This document shows, in pieces, positions 49,070 to 61,675 of a stretch of DNA of 64,000 nt. Position 1 is the stretch's first letter; each line of letters opens with the position of its first letter. Source of the DNA: Centropus unirufus (taxonomy: Eukaryota; Chordata; Aves; Cuculiformes; Centropidae); assembly GCA_013397695.1 (NCBI GenBank), contig VYZI01000393.1, positions 504,267-568,266 of the forward strand. The letters are read 5' to 3'. Both the position numbers and the translations under genes were made by a program. A model generated the notes under the pieces. It was not told the DNA's origin, did no database searches, and saw only the letters and a list, made by a program, of their open reading frames with translations.

Positions 49070-50315
49070 GTGAATCACAGTTGTAGGAGACTCCCTGCTG
49101 AGAGGAACATTGGGTCCAATACGTGAAGCAGACCCTACTCAGAGGGAAGTCTGCTGCCTCCCAGGAGCCCAGATTAGGGATATTACTAGGAAATTCCCCA
49201 ATCTGCTACAGCCCTCAGGCTACTACCTGTTACTGCACTTCTACATAGGAGGTGATGAAACCAAGTAGGTAGACCAAGGATGATCAAAAATGACTTCAGG
49301 GCCACAGGATGGCTAGTGGGGGAATCTGGGGCCCTGCTTCCAGTTGCAGGTAGTGACACTGGAAGGAAAAGAGGGGCTTGGTCTATTAATACATGGCTGG
49401 TCTCACTGTAACGACTTTGTTTTTTTGATAATGTGATGGCCTTCACAGCACCAGGCTTTCACATATCCGATGGGAGGCACCTTTCTCAAAGGGGAAAGAG
49501 GGTCTTCGCTCAGGAGCTTGCAGGGCTCACTGACAGGGCTTAAAACTAGATGTGAAGGGGGAGGTGGATGATATGAGGCTTGCCTATGACAAGCTGAGGT
49601 AGGACACACTATGGTTAGAGGGATGGGGTACTCCACCTGTTGCCCTGGGGCATGCTGGGGATGCTGCAGCACAGCTGAAGTCTTGTGGAGATGGGGAGGG
49701 AGAGGGAGAGGAGGCTCCTGAGGTAGAAGGAGCCGACAAGGAAACTTCCATGGAACTCCTTAAGGGGTGTTCCACAAAAATGCTGCAGCCAACAAACCAG
49801 CTGAACTACCTCCACACAAACACACACAGCTTAGGCAACAAACCGAAGGAGTTGGAAGCTACGATGCTTCTAGAAAGCTATGACCTGATCGCTGTTACTG
49901 AAATTCAGTGGGACAAACCCCATGACTGGAGTGTGGCCATCGGTGGCTACAGGCTGTTCAGAAGGGACAGGCCGGGAAGGAGGGGATGGAGGCATTGCCC
50001 TCTGTATCAGGAAATGGATAGAGTGTGAAGAGCTGCTCCTGAAGAATAGCCACTCACAGGTCAAAAACTTAGGAGTGAGGATAAAAGACCAAGGCAACAA
50101 AAGGAACCTTGTGGCTGGTGTCTACCACAGGACATGTAATCACGGGGAGCCTAGTGATGGAGCCTTCTTCCTCCAGCTGCAGGAGGCTTCACACTCACAA
50201 GCTCTCGTCCTACTGGGGGACTTCGGGACTTCAACCACCCTCACATATGCAGGAAAAGTAGCATGGCAAGCTGTAGGCAGCCCAAGAAGCTTCTAGAGTG
50301 CGTTGAAGATATTTA
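49070..50315 (+). mobile_element. CR1 LINE internal fragment: ORF1 esterase to ORF2 endonuclease
   Basis: This plus-strand CR1 piece covers the end of ORF1 and the start of ORF2. At 49083-49109 the frame reads VGDSLLRGT, which matches the GDSL block of the SGNH-type esterase domain found in CR1 ORF1. At 49212-49265 it reads PSGYYLLLHFYIGGDETK, the following esterase block. ORF1 is then broken by stops. ORF2 begins near 49787 with LQPTNQLNYLHTNTHSLGNK, then LESYDLIAVTEIQWD and WSVAIGGYRLFRRDRPGRRG, the N-terminal part of the apurinic-type endonuclease. Near 49980 the frame shifts and continues as IALCIRKWIECEELLLKN and LQLQEASHSQALVLLGDF, ending around LLECVEDI at 50315. The reverse transcriptase and the 3' tail are missing, so the element is inactive. 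Its upstream limit is uncertain and may extend before 49070. Confidence 0.92.
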
Positions 50316-53300
50316 AGGATCCTTTCCACAAAGCACAAGTCAGCAAAATGACAAGTGAGCAAAATGGAAACATTTCATGGAACAGAACAACTGCATTTAA
50401 TTTCTCTGGATTTCTTTTAAGAAAGCTTCAAGATAATCAACCTCCCTTTTTAAATTTTTTTTGATGGAATAGTGTAGCTTTACTGATTTTTTTCTTGAAA
50501 TGTAAGGCAATTATAGCAAAAAAGATCAAAATTAAAGCCAAAATAGAAATCATAGAAACTTAACCTCAAAATAGCAAAGTTACCAAATTATGTTTACTGA
50601 CTTTTTAAAATGTTCTTTTGGCTATTCATATTCATTTGTTTATACATTTACACTTCCCAACCCAGTTTAAAACAAAGTTTAAGCATCTCAAAAATTTCCA
50701 CAGAATGGAAAAATCCAATCCCAGAGTTCCATGGAAGAATTTTTAATGCCTAGTGTTTTTCAAAATGCAAGCAGTTTTGCATAGTGATCTGTGGATATTA
50801 GAAGTCTAAATCAGTACTTCATTTTGAGAGTATTAGTTTTTATGCTGAATCATTCCAGCAAGCATAAACACTGCTTTTGGTGTATGTCACTTGCGTATCA
50901 GTGTCCTGTTGCCTTCAAAATAAATCAGGCTTAAAGGAAACAGACTTTTCCTGCTCTCTGAAACAATAAAACAAATTTGCATGTGGCTAGAAAAGAACTG
51001 CAGCAGGCTTAGCATTTGCTGGTTCTCCTCACACTTGGAAAGCAGACGCCCAGTGTGGTAGAGGAAGAACCTATGCGATTTTAGTTCATACCTGTTGATT
51101 ATAAATAATAAATATAGCAAGGAGAAAGCCTAGGCATCAGACAAAAAATGGCATCCCCATCACTTCAAAAGAGACTGCAACAGCAGCGATAAATGCGTTT
51201 CTCAGATGGCATTGAGCAATGTAATGGCAACCAGAAATTTCAAAGTGGTACAGGATTTGCTGCAACACTTCACTGGCACAAAAACCACACACAAAAAAAA
51301 ATGTGTCAAAAAAAAAAAACAGCCAACAGTGACTCTCCACATTTCAAGATGTAGAGCAAAGAAAATCTTAGTCATTTGCAGTCCTCTAAACTCCTGACTG
51401 CACTCCTAAAGCTGACATCTGCTGAGCAGGGTGCCTGTAGGTGGGCAGCAGAAATGTTGTCTTGAGAGCCGCCTGCCCAGGCTGGCATAACCCCATCAGG
51501 CCATGCCTACAGCCAAACTGGAGGGGATTCTGGCTGGAAAATCTGGTGCTTTTATCACTTCGAAGTGCATAAAGTGTGTGCAGTTAAAAGTTATTTTTAC
51601 TCACTCTTACTCATCTTTTAAATAAAAGCTTTCCTTTATGGACTTAGTTCCTAGAAAACCACATTTCTGTTACTGCTATTTCAAGCAAGGCTGCTTGCAA
51701 TACAAGTGTTTACTGTGAAAATAACTCTATATGTATCTGTATATATTACAGTCATTATAAAAAATCATCTAAGAAGCATCAATGAGATTCCCTTTCATGA
51801 ATAAAAATACAAGAAGGTTGCAATCTCTTTGCAATTTCCTAATGCATAGCTGAGGTGGGGACTGTATACAAAATTTACAATATGAAATATTCCCTGTATC
51901 TGTTTCACAAGGACATGCACCAGCATCAGAATGGGATTTGGTGGAACCTGGATTTACAACTGGAAATTAAACACAGGCATGTGGAAACACTTAGCTACTT
52001 CTTGCTGCATGCCCTCAACAGCAGCAATATAGCATCACAATAACCAAATGCCAAGTGTAATTTTTTTGAACCTGTTCTATGAGAATTAAAAGAAAAACAA
52101 TCCCATGTAGAACCAGGACTCATTACTGTTTCATCATTTTACTGTGAAGTCTTAAATGTCTCAGCCCCTGGGATGAATTTTTTCATCAAACCCTATGGAA
52201 TTTCAATGCTGGTTTCCGCTTGAGCATGAAAGATAACAGAGAAGCTGTTTTTCACCTTTTACTAAGCAGGCTTCAGAGGCTGTAGCTCAGAGACACGCAC
52301 AGCAGCAAGCGCTCAGGTGCTGGTGATAGAGCATTGCTTCAGCCTAAGGTCCTGCAATGTCAACCCAGACAGGAGGGCATAACATAGGCAAAAAGCTCTA
52401 AGATTCAGCCGAGTCCTCTTCATCTGTGTTTCACCTACTTTTCCGGTTCCTTCAGCAGGAAAACACTGGAACGAACGAAGACTTGAGGCTTGCCTGCACC
52501 CCAATCCTCCCCACACCTTTGCAATGCAAGTAACAGGGCAGTCAGAGGTGTAGCTGCTCTTGATGCAGTAGGGTAGGACAAGTAGCCCATGTCTGGCTGT
52601 TTGCACTGTACAAGGACATCCGCTGCTTCTCCAAAACTTGTGCCACTCATCTGTATAAGGGACTAACCAGGGAAATCCAGGCAGCCGGCTATCTCGGGGA
52701 CTGCAGGAGCAGCCAGTCAAGCTGCACATAAGCTGCCAGAGGACAGCAAAGTGCTAGAAGAACCAGTCAGCATGGGCTTCTCCCCACACCAAAGCCGATT
52801 TGGTTGCCCTCTGCGACAGCAGAGCAAACTGTGTCTATGGGAGATTTGCAGTAGGTCAGACTGGGATTCTAGTTAGGCTTTTGGCAATGCCTCCCATGAC
52901 ATTCTCATAAACAATCAGAGGAAATATCATAGAGCTGACGTTACCATTACAAGTGTATAAAACAAGTTGAAAACTCATTCGCAGAGAAGTTACCAGGGAC
53001 TCATTGTTGAAAAGGAAGGATGTAACAAGGACTCTTAAAGAGGTCTGTCCTTTGCTGTTTGTGGTCAGTATTTTCATGAATCGCTTGGTTAAAGGAATAA
53101 AGCAGAAGTTCCCCAGCTGTGGGATATTAGATCCAGTTCCTAGGGGACATGTAGCCCAGAAAAGGCCTCTGGCTGCTGCAGCCAGGGCGTGCTCCCTCTG
53201 CCTCTGCTGTTCTTCATGGTGGCCTTCAGCAAAAAAATGTGGAGCTGTTGCAATGCAGAATCTTGTTACCTTTTTTATTGACAACTTTGTGTTCCTTACA

Positions 53301-56300
53301 TCAGAGACCAGGGTTAGAATTCAAAATTACTTTGATCCATTGGAGAAACGGCCTGAAAAATAACAGAATTAATCAAGTGTATTGCAAGGACCTGTGAACA
53401 CAAGTGATGAGCTGCATAGAGCACGTGGAGGTAGCTAGGAGTTCTACATGAGAAGATGAGGGCTGATCGCAAGGTGAAGATGATCCGAAGACATCCTGCT
53501 GTTGTGAAAAAATAAATGACACTCTGGGTTGTATATTTAGGTGTTGGACTACACAACATGTAAGTGAACGTCTTCTGCTTTGCTGAGCTCTGTTGAGGCT
53601 GCACTTAAAGCAGATTGGGACAAACATGATATGGAAGGAAAGGTCATTCACTGTAGAGAAGATAACAACCTTCAGGTACATGTGGCCAGAGGAGAGAAGG
53701 AGGAAATAAGCTGTTCTTTGTACTGTAGCACAGGCAACAAATAAGGGGCTTTAATTGCAGTGAAAGAGAAGGCAGGTGAGTTACTGGGCAGAACACACCA
53801 ACAGAAGAAGGAGGATCAGATGGGAAAGCGCTGGAGTATGTTGCCTGTGTGGGTGGTATACTTTCCGTCACTAAAAAATTTTTAAGAACAAGTTAGAGAC
53901 ATATTAATCAGGAATTAAACAGGTGTAATTGATCCTGCGTTGAGGAAGGACAGCCTCTTGAGGTCACTTCCCCACCCTTATTTTCCATTTCAGCAGTCTG
54001 CCTTATAAACATGGCATGGAGGTCTGTTGCTCAATAGATGGTTAAAAGAGTGAATAGCAGATGGTTTATTCCTCTGGTTTTGGGAGGTGTGTTTACATTC
54101 CAGGCATAAGAGTGGAGGGGAAGGACAGCGAGTTCTGATCCCACTAGCCAGCCAGCGGAGGAGACCGGGCAGACATCCATCGGAGGCTGTTTAATTTTCC
54201 CAGCCTTTCAGAGCCTAACATAAAGGAACAAAGGTGGCTCCCAGATGGAAGACAACAGGCTTGAAAAACATGGAAGCTGACAGAGAAGGATGTACATTTA
54301 ACATGAAAGTTAAAATTGCCAGAATAAAGCAAGGAAATTTCCAGTTAGGTGCAATGAGAATGTCTTCTGAAGGATCTGTAAGTGCTTTTGGCCTCCACAG
54401 AAAATATTTGGGCAGAAAACCTCCAGAAGGTATGTTTGTTTTGAGCAGAATCTGGAGTTCCTGCACCAAGCTTTCTGAAGGCTGCATTGCAGGATTAACC
54501 TATATTCCCTCTACTCAATGTTATGGAAGACTGAACATTTTCAGTGTGTTCTGGAGCCTGACACAGGCAGACAGACCACAAAGAAAAACATGGGAACGGA
54601 TCCTACAAGCTGCTTCAAATAACACTTGCTCCAGATCCTCTGGTGATTGCTGAGAAATTCTAGTTTCACAAAAGATGCCAACAGGGGAAGAAATTATTTC
54701 ACAGTCTGCCTCAAGCTTCAAAAGGGGTTCCTGAACATGTTAACTGACACCCTTTCTGACAGACTGGTTTGCGGTCAATGCCACTAACTAACAGGAAAAC
54801 AAATGCCTGTAGTCCAAGCGGGGAATTGCGCTCTGTGCTACAAAGCCAAGAAAATTGCTGCTAGAGAATCCCCAGAGCTGCTCTGCGAGAGTGTGCAGGC
54901 CAGCAGGATGTGTAAAAAAACATCAGGAATGTTCCTTATGTGACAAAATGGATCATTCAGAAGGAAGGCTCTGCTGGGTATGAAAAGACTGGGTATATTG
55001 ACTCAAAGGGACACTTTGAATATGTTTCTAGGTATGAACAGCTCGCTTCAGAAAGAAACTAGTGGATAGGGAAATGGGGAGGCAGGAATAGGAGGAAAAG
55101 AGAAGTCAAGCTATGTACAAAGATGGGAACTGAGCCAGAAATACAAAGGGGGAAGTAAATCAGGATTTAAGAGTCTTGTATATATTCATTACAATAGGAT
55201 TTTTTTTGCAAGCAGCAGCAATTCCATCAGCCAAAGAGATACACAATCACTAGATACAAAGAAAACCGAATTTTATTACCATTGTATCAGATCCAGTGAA
55301 TACAGCGAATTCAATGCTCTTCCTTTGCCAGCTACATGATTCACAAGGTGTTTGCTGCAAAGACTGACAATCTGACTGTTCGTGTGTGCCGAGTGAACAA
55401 TTCTTGAGTCAAAGGACTCGCATAAGAGGTCAGAAGTGTTCAGAAGGATGATGAAACCTGAAGCTGATCCAACTGCAGCCAAATAAGCTTTGGCTCTCAA
55501 GGTAGGAAAAAAGGAATATCACAGTTACTGCTAATGGGAGCTAGTTAATAAACTAAAGTGCTGATCGCTGAAGATGGAAACCAGTCAGATATCCTAGATC
55601 TGGAAGGTCTGACCAACATGGGGGACAATCTGTTAGCAACAGAACATGGATTCTTCCCTCTGCCTGCACCTGGTGCCAGGGTTGAAAGAGACCCTGATTG
55701 GGACTTGCAAATGTTTCAGTAAGACTACAATTCTATTTCTTTGTTTAGGCCAACATCCATTTTCTTGTATTAAAATTCCACTCCTTTAACAACAGTTGCA
55801 GAAAAAAAAACTTGTGAAAATCTGCTTACTTAACAGAAATGGCAGAAATCTCTCACAAGATTCTTGCAAGAGAGAGGCACAACACTGATACTGTTTTCTA
55901 TCTCTTGACAGTGGCTTTTTATTGTATCAGCTCCATAATCAGAATGGGAGTGAAACATCAAGAATCTGTAACCAGTCTGCAAAGGAATTACTGTCTGGGT
56001 GTTTGTAATGACAGGTTTTATCTTTATTTCTTAGAATTACTGGACTATCTACTTTTCACATTACCAGCAGAAGCAACACAGCAGTGAATGTTCCAGTTCC
56101 AGTCAATCATTAATGTTATTAATTATTTAATTACTTTCTAAGAACTTCTGAATTACAGTGCAGCTCATTCCTCAGTTTCTCACAGGCCTAAATTAACTCT
56201 GTCCTTTAGACCAAAGGAAAATGAAAAGCTCTATATCATCACAATACATTTGTCTCTGAATATTTCCTTCCCTGTTGCACTTCTTAATATATGGTTGCCA

Positions 56301-59300
56301 CTCTGTAGAGGAACCTTTTCAGGGGTGGGTTGACTTTTACAGGGGCCAGCTTAATAGGGTACAGTACTAAATGATGATTTCTTTGTGGCAATGTTTACTA
56401 CTAAACAATAAAGTCACTAAATTAGAATAATCTTATAGTATTTAAGCATACTTTGATCTTGATTTAACAGGGCACTGACTGTACAATTAATTTTGATTGA
56501 GTGGAATCTGTATTTTATTGTGATGGGGGCTGGGGGAACTTCAAAGGGAAAAAGTATGAACACATAAGTAAGACAACTTGCATTTTGAGTGCTGCTATTT
56601 GTTTGTGTAGACAAAAAGATGGTGCTTTTAAGGTGACACTGGAGCTGCACAGAAGGCCTGAAAACATAAAAACCGTCAATGAATGGAGCCTTGAAACACA
56701 AATCCAAACCCACAACCAGTATTCATGATCCAGCTGAGAGGCTTTTTATTTACTTTTCCATGCCATTGAGTGCAACAATTCACTTACTCCCCATATAAAA
56801 ATACATACGCACACGACACTAAGTAATATCCTGCTGATCCAAAATGCTCCCCAGGCCTCACACCCTCCCCACCAGCAATCCCCCTCCCAGCCAGCTCTGC
56901 AACAGCACAGCCCTGGGGTACATAACTGAGAAATCTCTGCTTCAGACAAGGGAGAAAGCTTCATGAATCACCAAACAACACTCCTCAGGTGGGAAAAGCA
57001 CATTCTTTGTACCTCTACATGGAATTAGAAAAATATGTGTAGAAGTGAAGCCTTGAAAGCCCCAGGAGAGCAATTGCTCTCTTTTTCTTTTTTTGGTTTC
57101 ATTGAGCTTGTGAGTTTTGGGGTGGTTTAATTAAAGCTCTTAAAAATTCTTTAACGCTAATGCTCAAATGCTCCATATTTTTCCCTCAGACTCGCAGATT
57201 TCCCATCTTCCTCCTCTTTCTCTTGTGTCACTTTTACTCTGCAATAAAACAATTGAATCACACACTGGTACATAAACATTGGCAGATTTTTAGGTTTGCT
57301 GGTTTTTTCACTCAGCCTATTGGGCAAAGAGCCTAGAAAGGCTAAGTTTTTTGCCAGAGTTTGAATTTCTGGCAAACAGCGCAGATCCAGTACAAATCTC
57401 AAATCATATTTCAGGAATGCAGTACTTCTACCGCACCTTTCCAACCTTCTCTCTGTGCACTAATGACTATTATGGGGAAATGCCTTCCAGAAATGTGAAA
57501 ATCAATGTAGTGGGAAATGTACCAAAACCGCCTTTCCACTTATACAATCTCAGTTGTCCAAGAAACACAATTAATTAGTGTTATTGAGCTGTTTAGCTCC
57601 CCAATAAAAGCTTTTTGAGTGATTATATGAAGAACCATTGGTATTGGAAGACTTCATACTGAAGTAATTAATGGAAGTTGATTATATTCTGACAAGTTAA
57701 ACACAGGTTTGTTTGATATTACACACACATGGAAAACACATGCGCTATTGAGCTCAGTACCTAGGAGTTTAGATTAATGGTGTTGATGAATTATGTGGAG
57801 ATTACATACTTTGCAGACACATAATGGACCTGATTTTGAAAAGCAGGCTCACATTTTGCTCCTGCAATTTTGAGGGTGTGAATAATTGCAGGTGATTTTC
57901 TAGCAGCTAGACATCTCGCTGCCTGGTTGAATTCCTTCGGGCAGAGGTCCTGCCTGGTTTTGCACAGGGCACCAGAAGACACTGGGAGGGCACATGCCAA
58001 TGGGGAAGAACAAACCTACATACCAGGACCACAGTGATTAGCAAAGACAACTGGCCTCGTGCACAGCTGTGGTGCCTGAGTTGGGACTTTCAAGAAATAT
58101 CTTCTCTTCCTGAGTTCAGGGTATATTGTGAATGTGAGGCTCAACCCCAAGAGGAGAAGGAAGCTGTCACTAGGCTTTCTCCTGCCACCCAACAGAGGCT
58201 GGTGAAGACCTAACACTTTGCCCTGAGACCAGCTGTTGAATCTCTCTAGGACATAAGCACAGTCTGATATCTAAGCCTACCACTAGGCATCCTTCCCTTG
58301 AGGCTCTGTCTAAAGGCAACTAAACATCATTGGGATGAGGAAAGAAGTAGCAACCAATGTCAGGATTTAAGGGTTGCAGGAGATAGCCAGCAGTTAGAAG
58401 GTCAGGTATAAATGAGTGGCTTGATTCAGGCATGGAAAGCACTCAGATTTTGGTCTTAACTGCACCAGTTTGCCACGTAGAGTCGTCTGCACAGAACAGG
58501 CAAATTCAGATCTGACACCTTCCCATGCTGTTTACCCACAGGACCATGTAGGGGTGCATCTGTGATGCTACAGTTGGTATTATGGCATTTACTGAGTGCC
58601 TTGAGCACCATCTGAGCACACTCTCTCTGTCTTTTCTAACGATTGTTCCCGGAAAGAGCTGGGACTGCGGATATTCCAAAACCAAGCTACAAGGGGACGA
58701 TGACTGCAAGCTGTGGCGAGCAGCCTGGCTTTCACTGTACTCCTGGAGCTGGCTTCCAGGTCCAGATCTGGGTGAGTACCTCCTCCAGAGAGCAGACCCT
58801 GATGACCTCCCCCTCAAGGGTTATTCCAGTTTGAGACGCCAAACCTGGGGGTCAAAATGCAGGTTTCCATGTGAGCCAGCCACTTAAATGCCTACTGATA
58901 TGACAAGAGATCTCACTGAACCTGCCAACAAAGCATGCTGAGGGATATTGTCCTCTCTAAAGCACAATTTCCTGCTGAGTTGCCCCCACCTCCTCCCTAA
59001 CCCAGACATTGGTGGACACCTACCTTGAGAAAATCCTGTTTAGGTATCAGTTATCCAGTGAAACCATGCCTGTAGAGATGCGGAACACCTACAGTGCAGC
59101 AGCAGCAGCAGGCGGTTTCCAGCATCAGAGAGATCACAGCCCCATGTTGGCTGCTCTGCCGAGTGCTCTTCTGTGCCCTGGACAGAACATGCAACAGTGG
59201 ATCTGGACCCAGAGCACTGCCCAGCTCACACCTACAAGGAGAAGCAGCTCCCTGAGGAATGCTGGCTTCAGAAGTAAAGGATAATATCAACACCCCGGGC

Positions 59301-61560
59301 TGGGCAATAAGGAGCAACCAGCCTTCCTTCCTCCTGGCCCATCTTCCCCAACGTTTTGATGTGTTCAGAGTTATGAAGTATTTTCATCTCAGTCATTCCA
59401 GGTCACCTTGGTTGATAAATGAATTAAGATGCATCAGACTCCATATTCAGACCTCTTTTAGGCTATAGTTTAAGGTACATTACATAGAGAGAAAGAAAGG
59501 GGAATGATATACAGAACTCTTCCAGCTTGGATCTTAAAGGTATTTGAGGAACAAATATGACACACCAGCATGTGTCTACAGAAGTACAGTAAGTGGAAAG
59601 TGGAGAGCCACACAGCCTCTCTTCCTTGCAAGAAGCCAGTGCTTGGGTCTCTATCTGTGCATCATTAAAGGTTGTGAACTACCATGGTTTATAAACAAAT
59701 ACAGAGCATGCATCAATTTTTACAAAAATTAGATCACAAACATAAATCCTAAAAGACGCCTGTGACCCCCCAGTAATCAAGTCCCAGGTCCATCTGAGAC
59801 AGCTCATGTTGCATCCCATGGCAATGAGAAAAGCTGCTTGGCTGGAACCCCACCGCTAGAGATGCTAAAAGATCTTGCATTGTGTGGTAGCCTATGGATG
59901 CTCTGGACAGTGCAGATACGATGGAGGAACTGAGCCCCACAGGGCCGTGGAGATTTGCTGTGTGGACAAGGACAAGCTGCTCCATCTTCGTCCCTCCATA
60001 TGGAAGTAGAAGACCTAATACAACAGCCCTGGCGTGGGCTGGACCAGTTCATTTGGCTGTATAGATACTTAACCTTTTCCTAAGATTCTTGCCTCCTTCA
60101 CCTTTCACCTAGCTGTAACCCTACAAGAAAGACATAATTAGGGCCTAATTCTGCAATTATGAGCTGCCTCCAGGGACGACCAATCACTGCTGGGAAAGGG
60201 CACTTAACTGCCATTCTCTCCCTATGCTGACCATCTGCTGGAGGCAGTGAATTACCACAGAAACGAGCTCCAAACCTAACTGTTCCAGTGGACAGGAAGC
60301 CATCCTTTATGAGGAAAAGGGAAGATCTGGCTTCAGCTGCTGCTTCTTAATTAGAGGCTGCAGGTGGAGAGCTGTGCAAGTCCCTCACATTGCTTTTATA
60401 ACTAGCACATCTTTATGTGGCTGAACTGTTTTTTTTCCACTGTTACTTGGCCATTTTTGGAAGAGAAATATTTTGGGTCACATTATCAATTTTCCCCCCA
60501 TGGAAACCTTATAAAGATTAATTTATAAGCAAACTGATGTGAGGAAAAAAGTTAGCAGAAATGTTTTCAAATGAACAACCTTCAAAGTATTTGACTCATT
60601 CCATTTGAATTACAAATTAAGAGCTTCAGTCCAGCCACCCTTTGGTCCTCTACCTCTCTTTCCCACCCATGCTGCTTTACATCACACTTGAACAGGTCCC
60701 CAGTCAGTACTTTTTTCCTAATGGCTGAATTTAGCATTGGCAGAAGTTCCCTGATAGAATGTTCTGGAAGTTGAAGAATCCATTTGCTGTCCACAGCGGG
60801 CACAAGAAGCCACTGGGCTGCTTTTCTGAGAGTGTCATGCTAATCTGTCTCAGACAGGCAGAGGAGTGTCCTCTTTCCCCCAGATCTACTCATTGCTGTG
60901 AGTTTCTGTTAATGGCCCCAAGATAGTTCTCAGCCAGGGCAGCAGTTTGTCTGCCGGCATCAATACACTGGGCTAGACTGAGGCCACCATGAAGACGCCT
61001 GACTTTGTTGGGATCTTGTACCCTTACAAATAATGGTAAAGCAATTTAGGTAAAACTTAGGTAAAACTAGGGCTATATGGTTGATAATAACTGACAGTAA
61101 CACAACCCTGCCTTTTCTTTGAAGTGAGATGCCGACTGCACATCCAGGTGAGCACTGAGATTGTCCTCAGAGGAATAAAGGAGGACTGTAGCTGCCGCAA
61201 TCCCCTTGGGCTAAGTATGATAAACAAAAGCCTTTAAGATGTTTTGTGGAACCAGAAAAAACCAAAGCAACTTCCACACAGAGACATGCATTCCTGCATA
61301 AATAATATAAATAAATTACCTCTACTTACAGGTGTCTCATATCTCAATGATTATTGTTTTTGTGTGTTTATGGAAAGAAAGCAGAGCGCATCAGAGAAGC
61401 CAAGAACACAGCCTAAACAAACATTAGGATTGTTGCTCCATGAACAGAGAGAGGTATTTTGGCTGAGTTTATTCAGGGACAATTGCTCCTGATACTTCCT
61501 GTGTGTGAGGGCACCACACATTGTATATTCCTTGTAAGCAGAGGACCATAGTAAAGACTC
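50316..61560. other. Intergenic region, no supported gene
   Basis: About 11 kb contain no recognisable gene, structural RNA or clear repeat of known family. A (CAG)5-like run lies at about 59097-59111. A GTAGCTCAG segment near 52281 looks faintly tRNA-like but lacks a B box. Open frames up to 142 codons occur on both strands, show no homology I recognise, and are expected by chance at this length. The neighbouring gene expected from mammalian gene order on this side of MKX (RAB18) was looked for, and none of its GTPase motifs was seen. Confidence 0.55.
59097..59111. repeat. Short CAG trinucleotide run
   Basis: Five near-consecutive GCA/CAG units (GTGCAGCAGCAGCAGCAGG). No coding context is supported. 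Confidence 0.7.
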
Positions 61561-61675
61561 ACAGGCTCATATAATGATTAGGGTTGGAGGGGACCTTGAA
61601 GAGCATGCAGTCACAACCTCCCTGGCACAGGCAGGGACACCTTCTACTGAATCGGGTTGCTTAAAGCCTCATCAC
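61561..61675 (-). mobile_element. Decayed CR1 LINE 3'-end fragment
   Basis: On the plus strand the segment CATATAATGATTAGGGTTGG is followed by GGACCTTGAAGAGCATGCAG and by GGCAGGGACACCTTCTACTG. This parallels the reverse complement of the CR1 3' region seen better preserved at 28767-28880 (AGAATGGTTTTGG...GGACCTTAAAGATC...GGCAGGGACACC). Only about 115 bp remain, with many substitutions, so this copy is older or more eroded than the intronic one. There is no coding content. Confidence 0.85.

Noticed and set aside
52275..52360. tRNA-like words GTAGCTCAG and GATAGAGCATTGCTTC
   Set aside because: They are separated by about 30 extra bases. There is no B box and no cloverleaf can be drawn, so this is not a tRNA gene.
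52856..53284. 142-codon minus-strand frame
   Set aside because: No known motif. An overlapping plus-strand frame of 119 codons is equally open, so this looks like chance.
54234..54653. 139-codon plus-strand frame in the intergenic region
   Set aside because: No recognisable homology, and other frames overlap it on the opposite strand. A single-exon gene is not supported.
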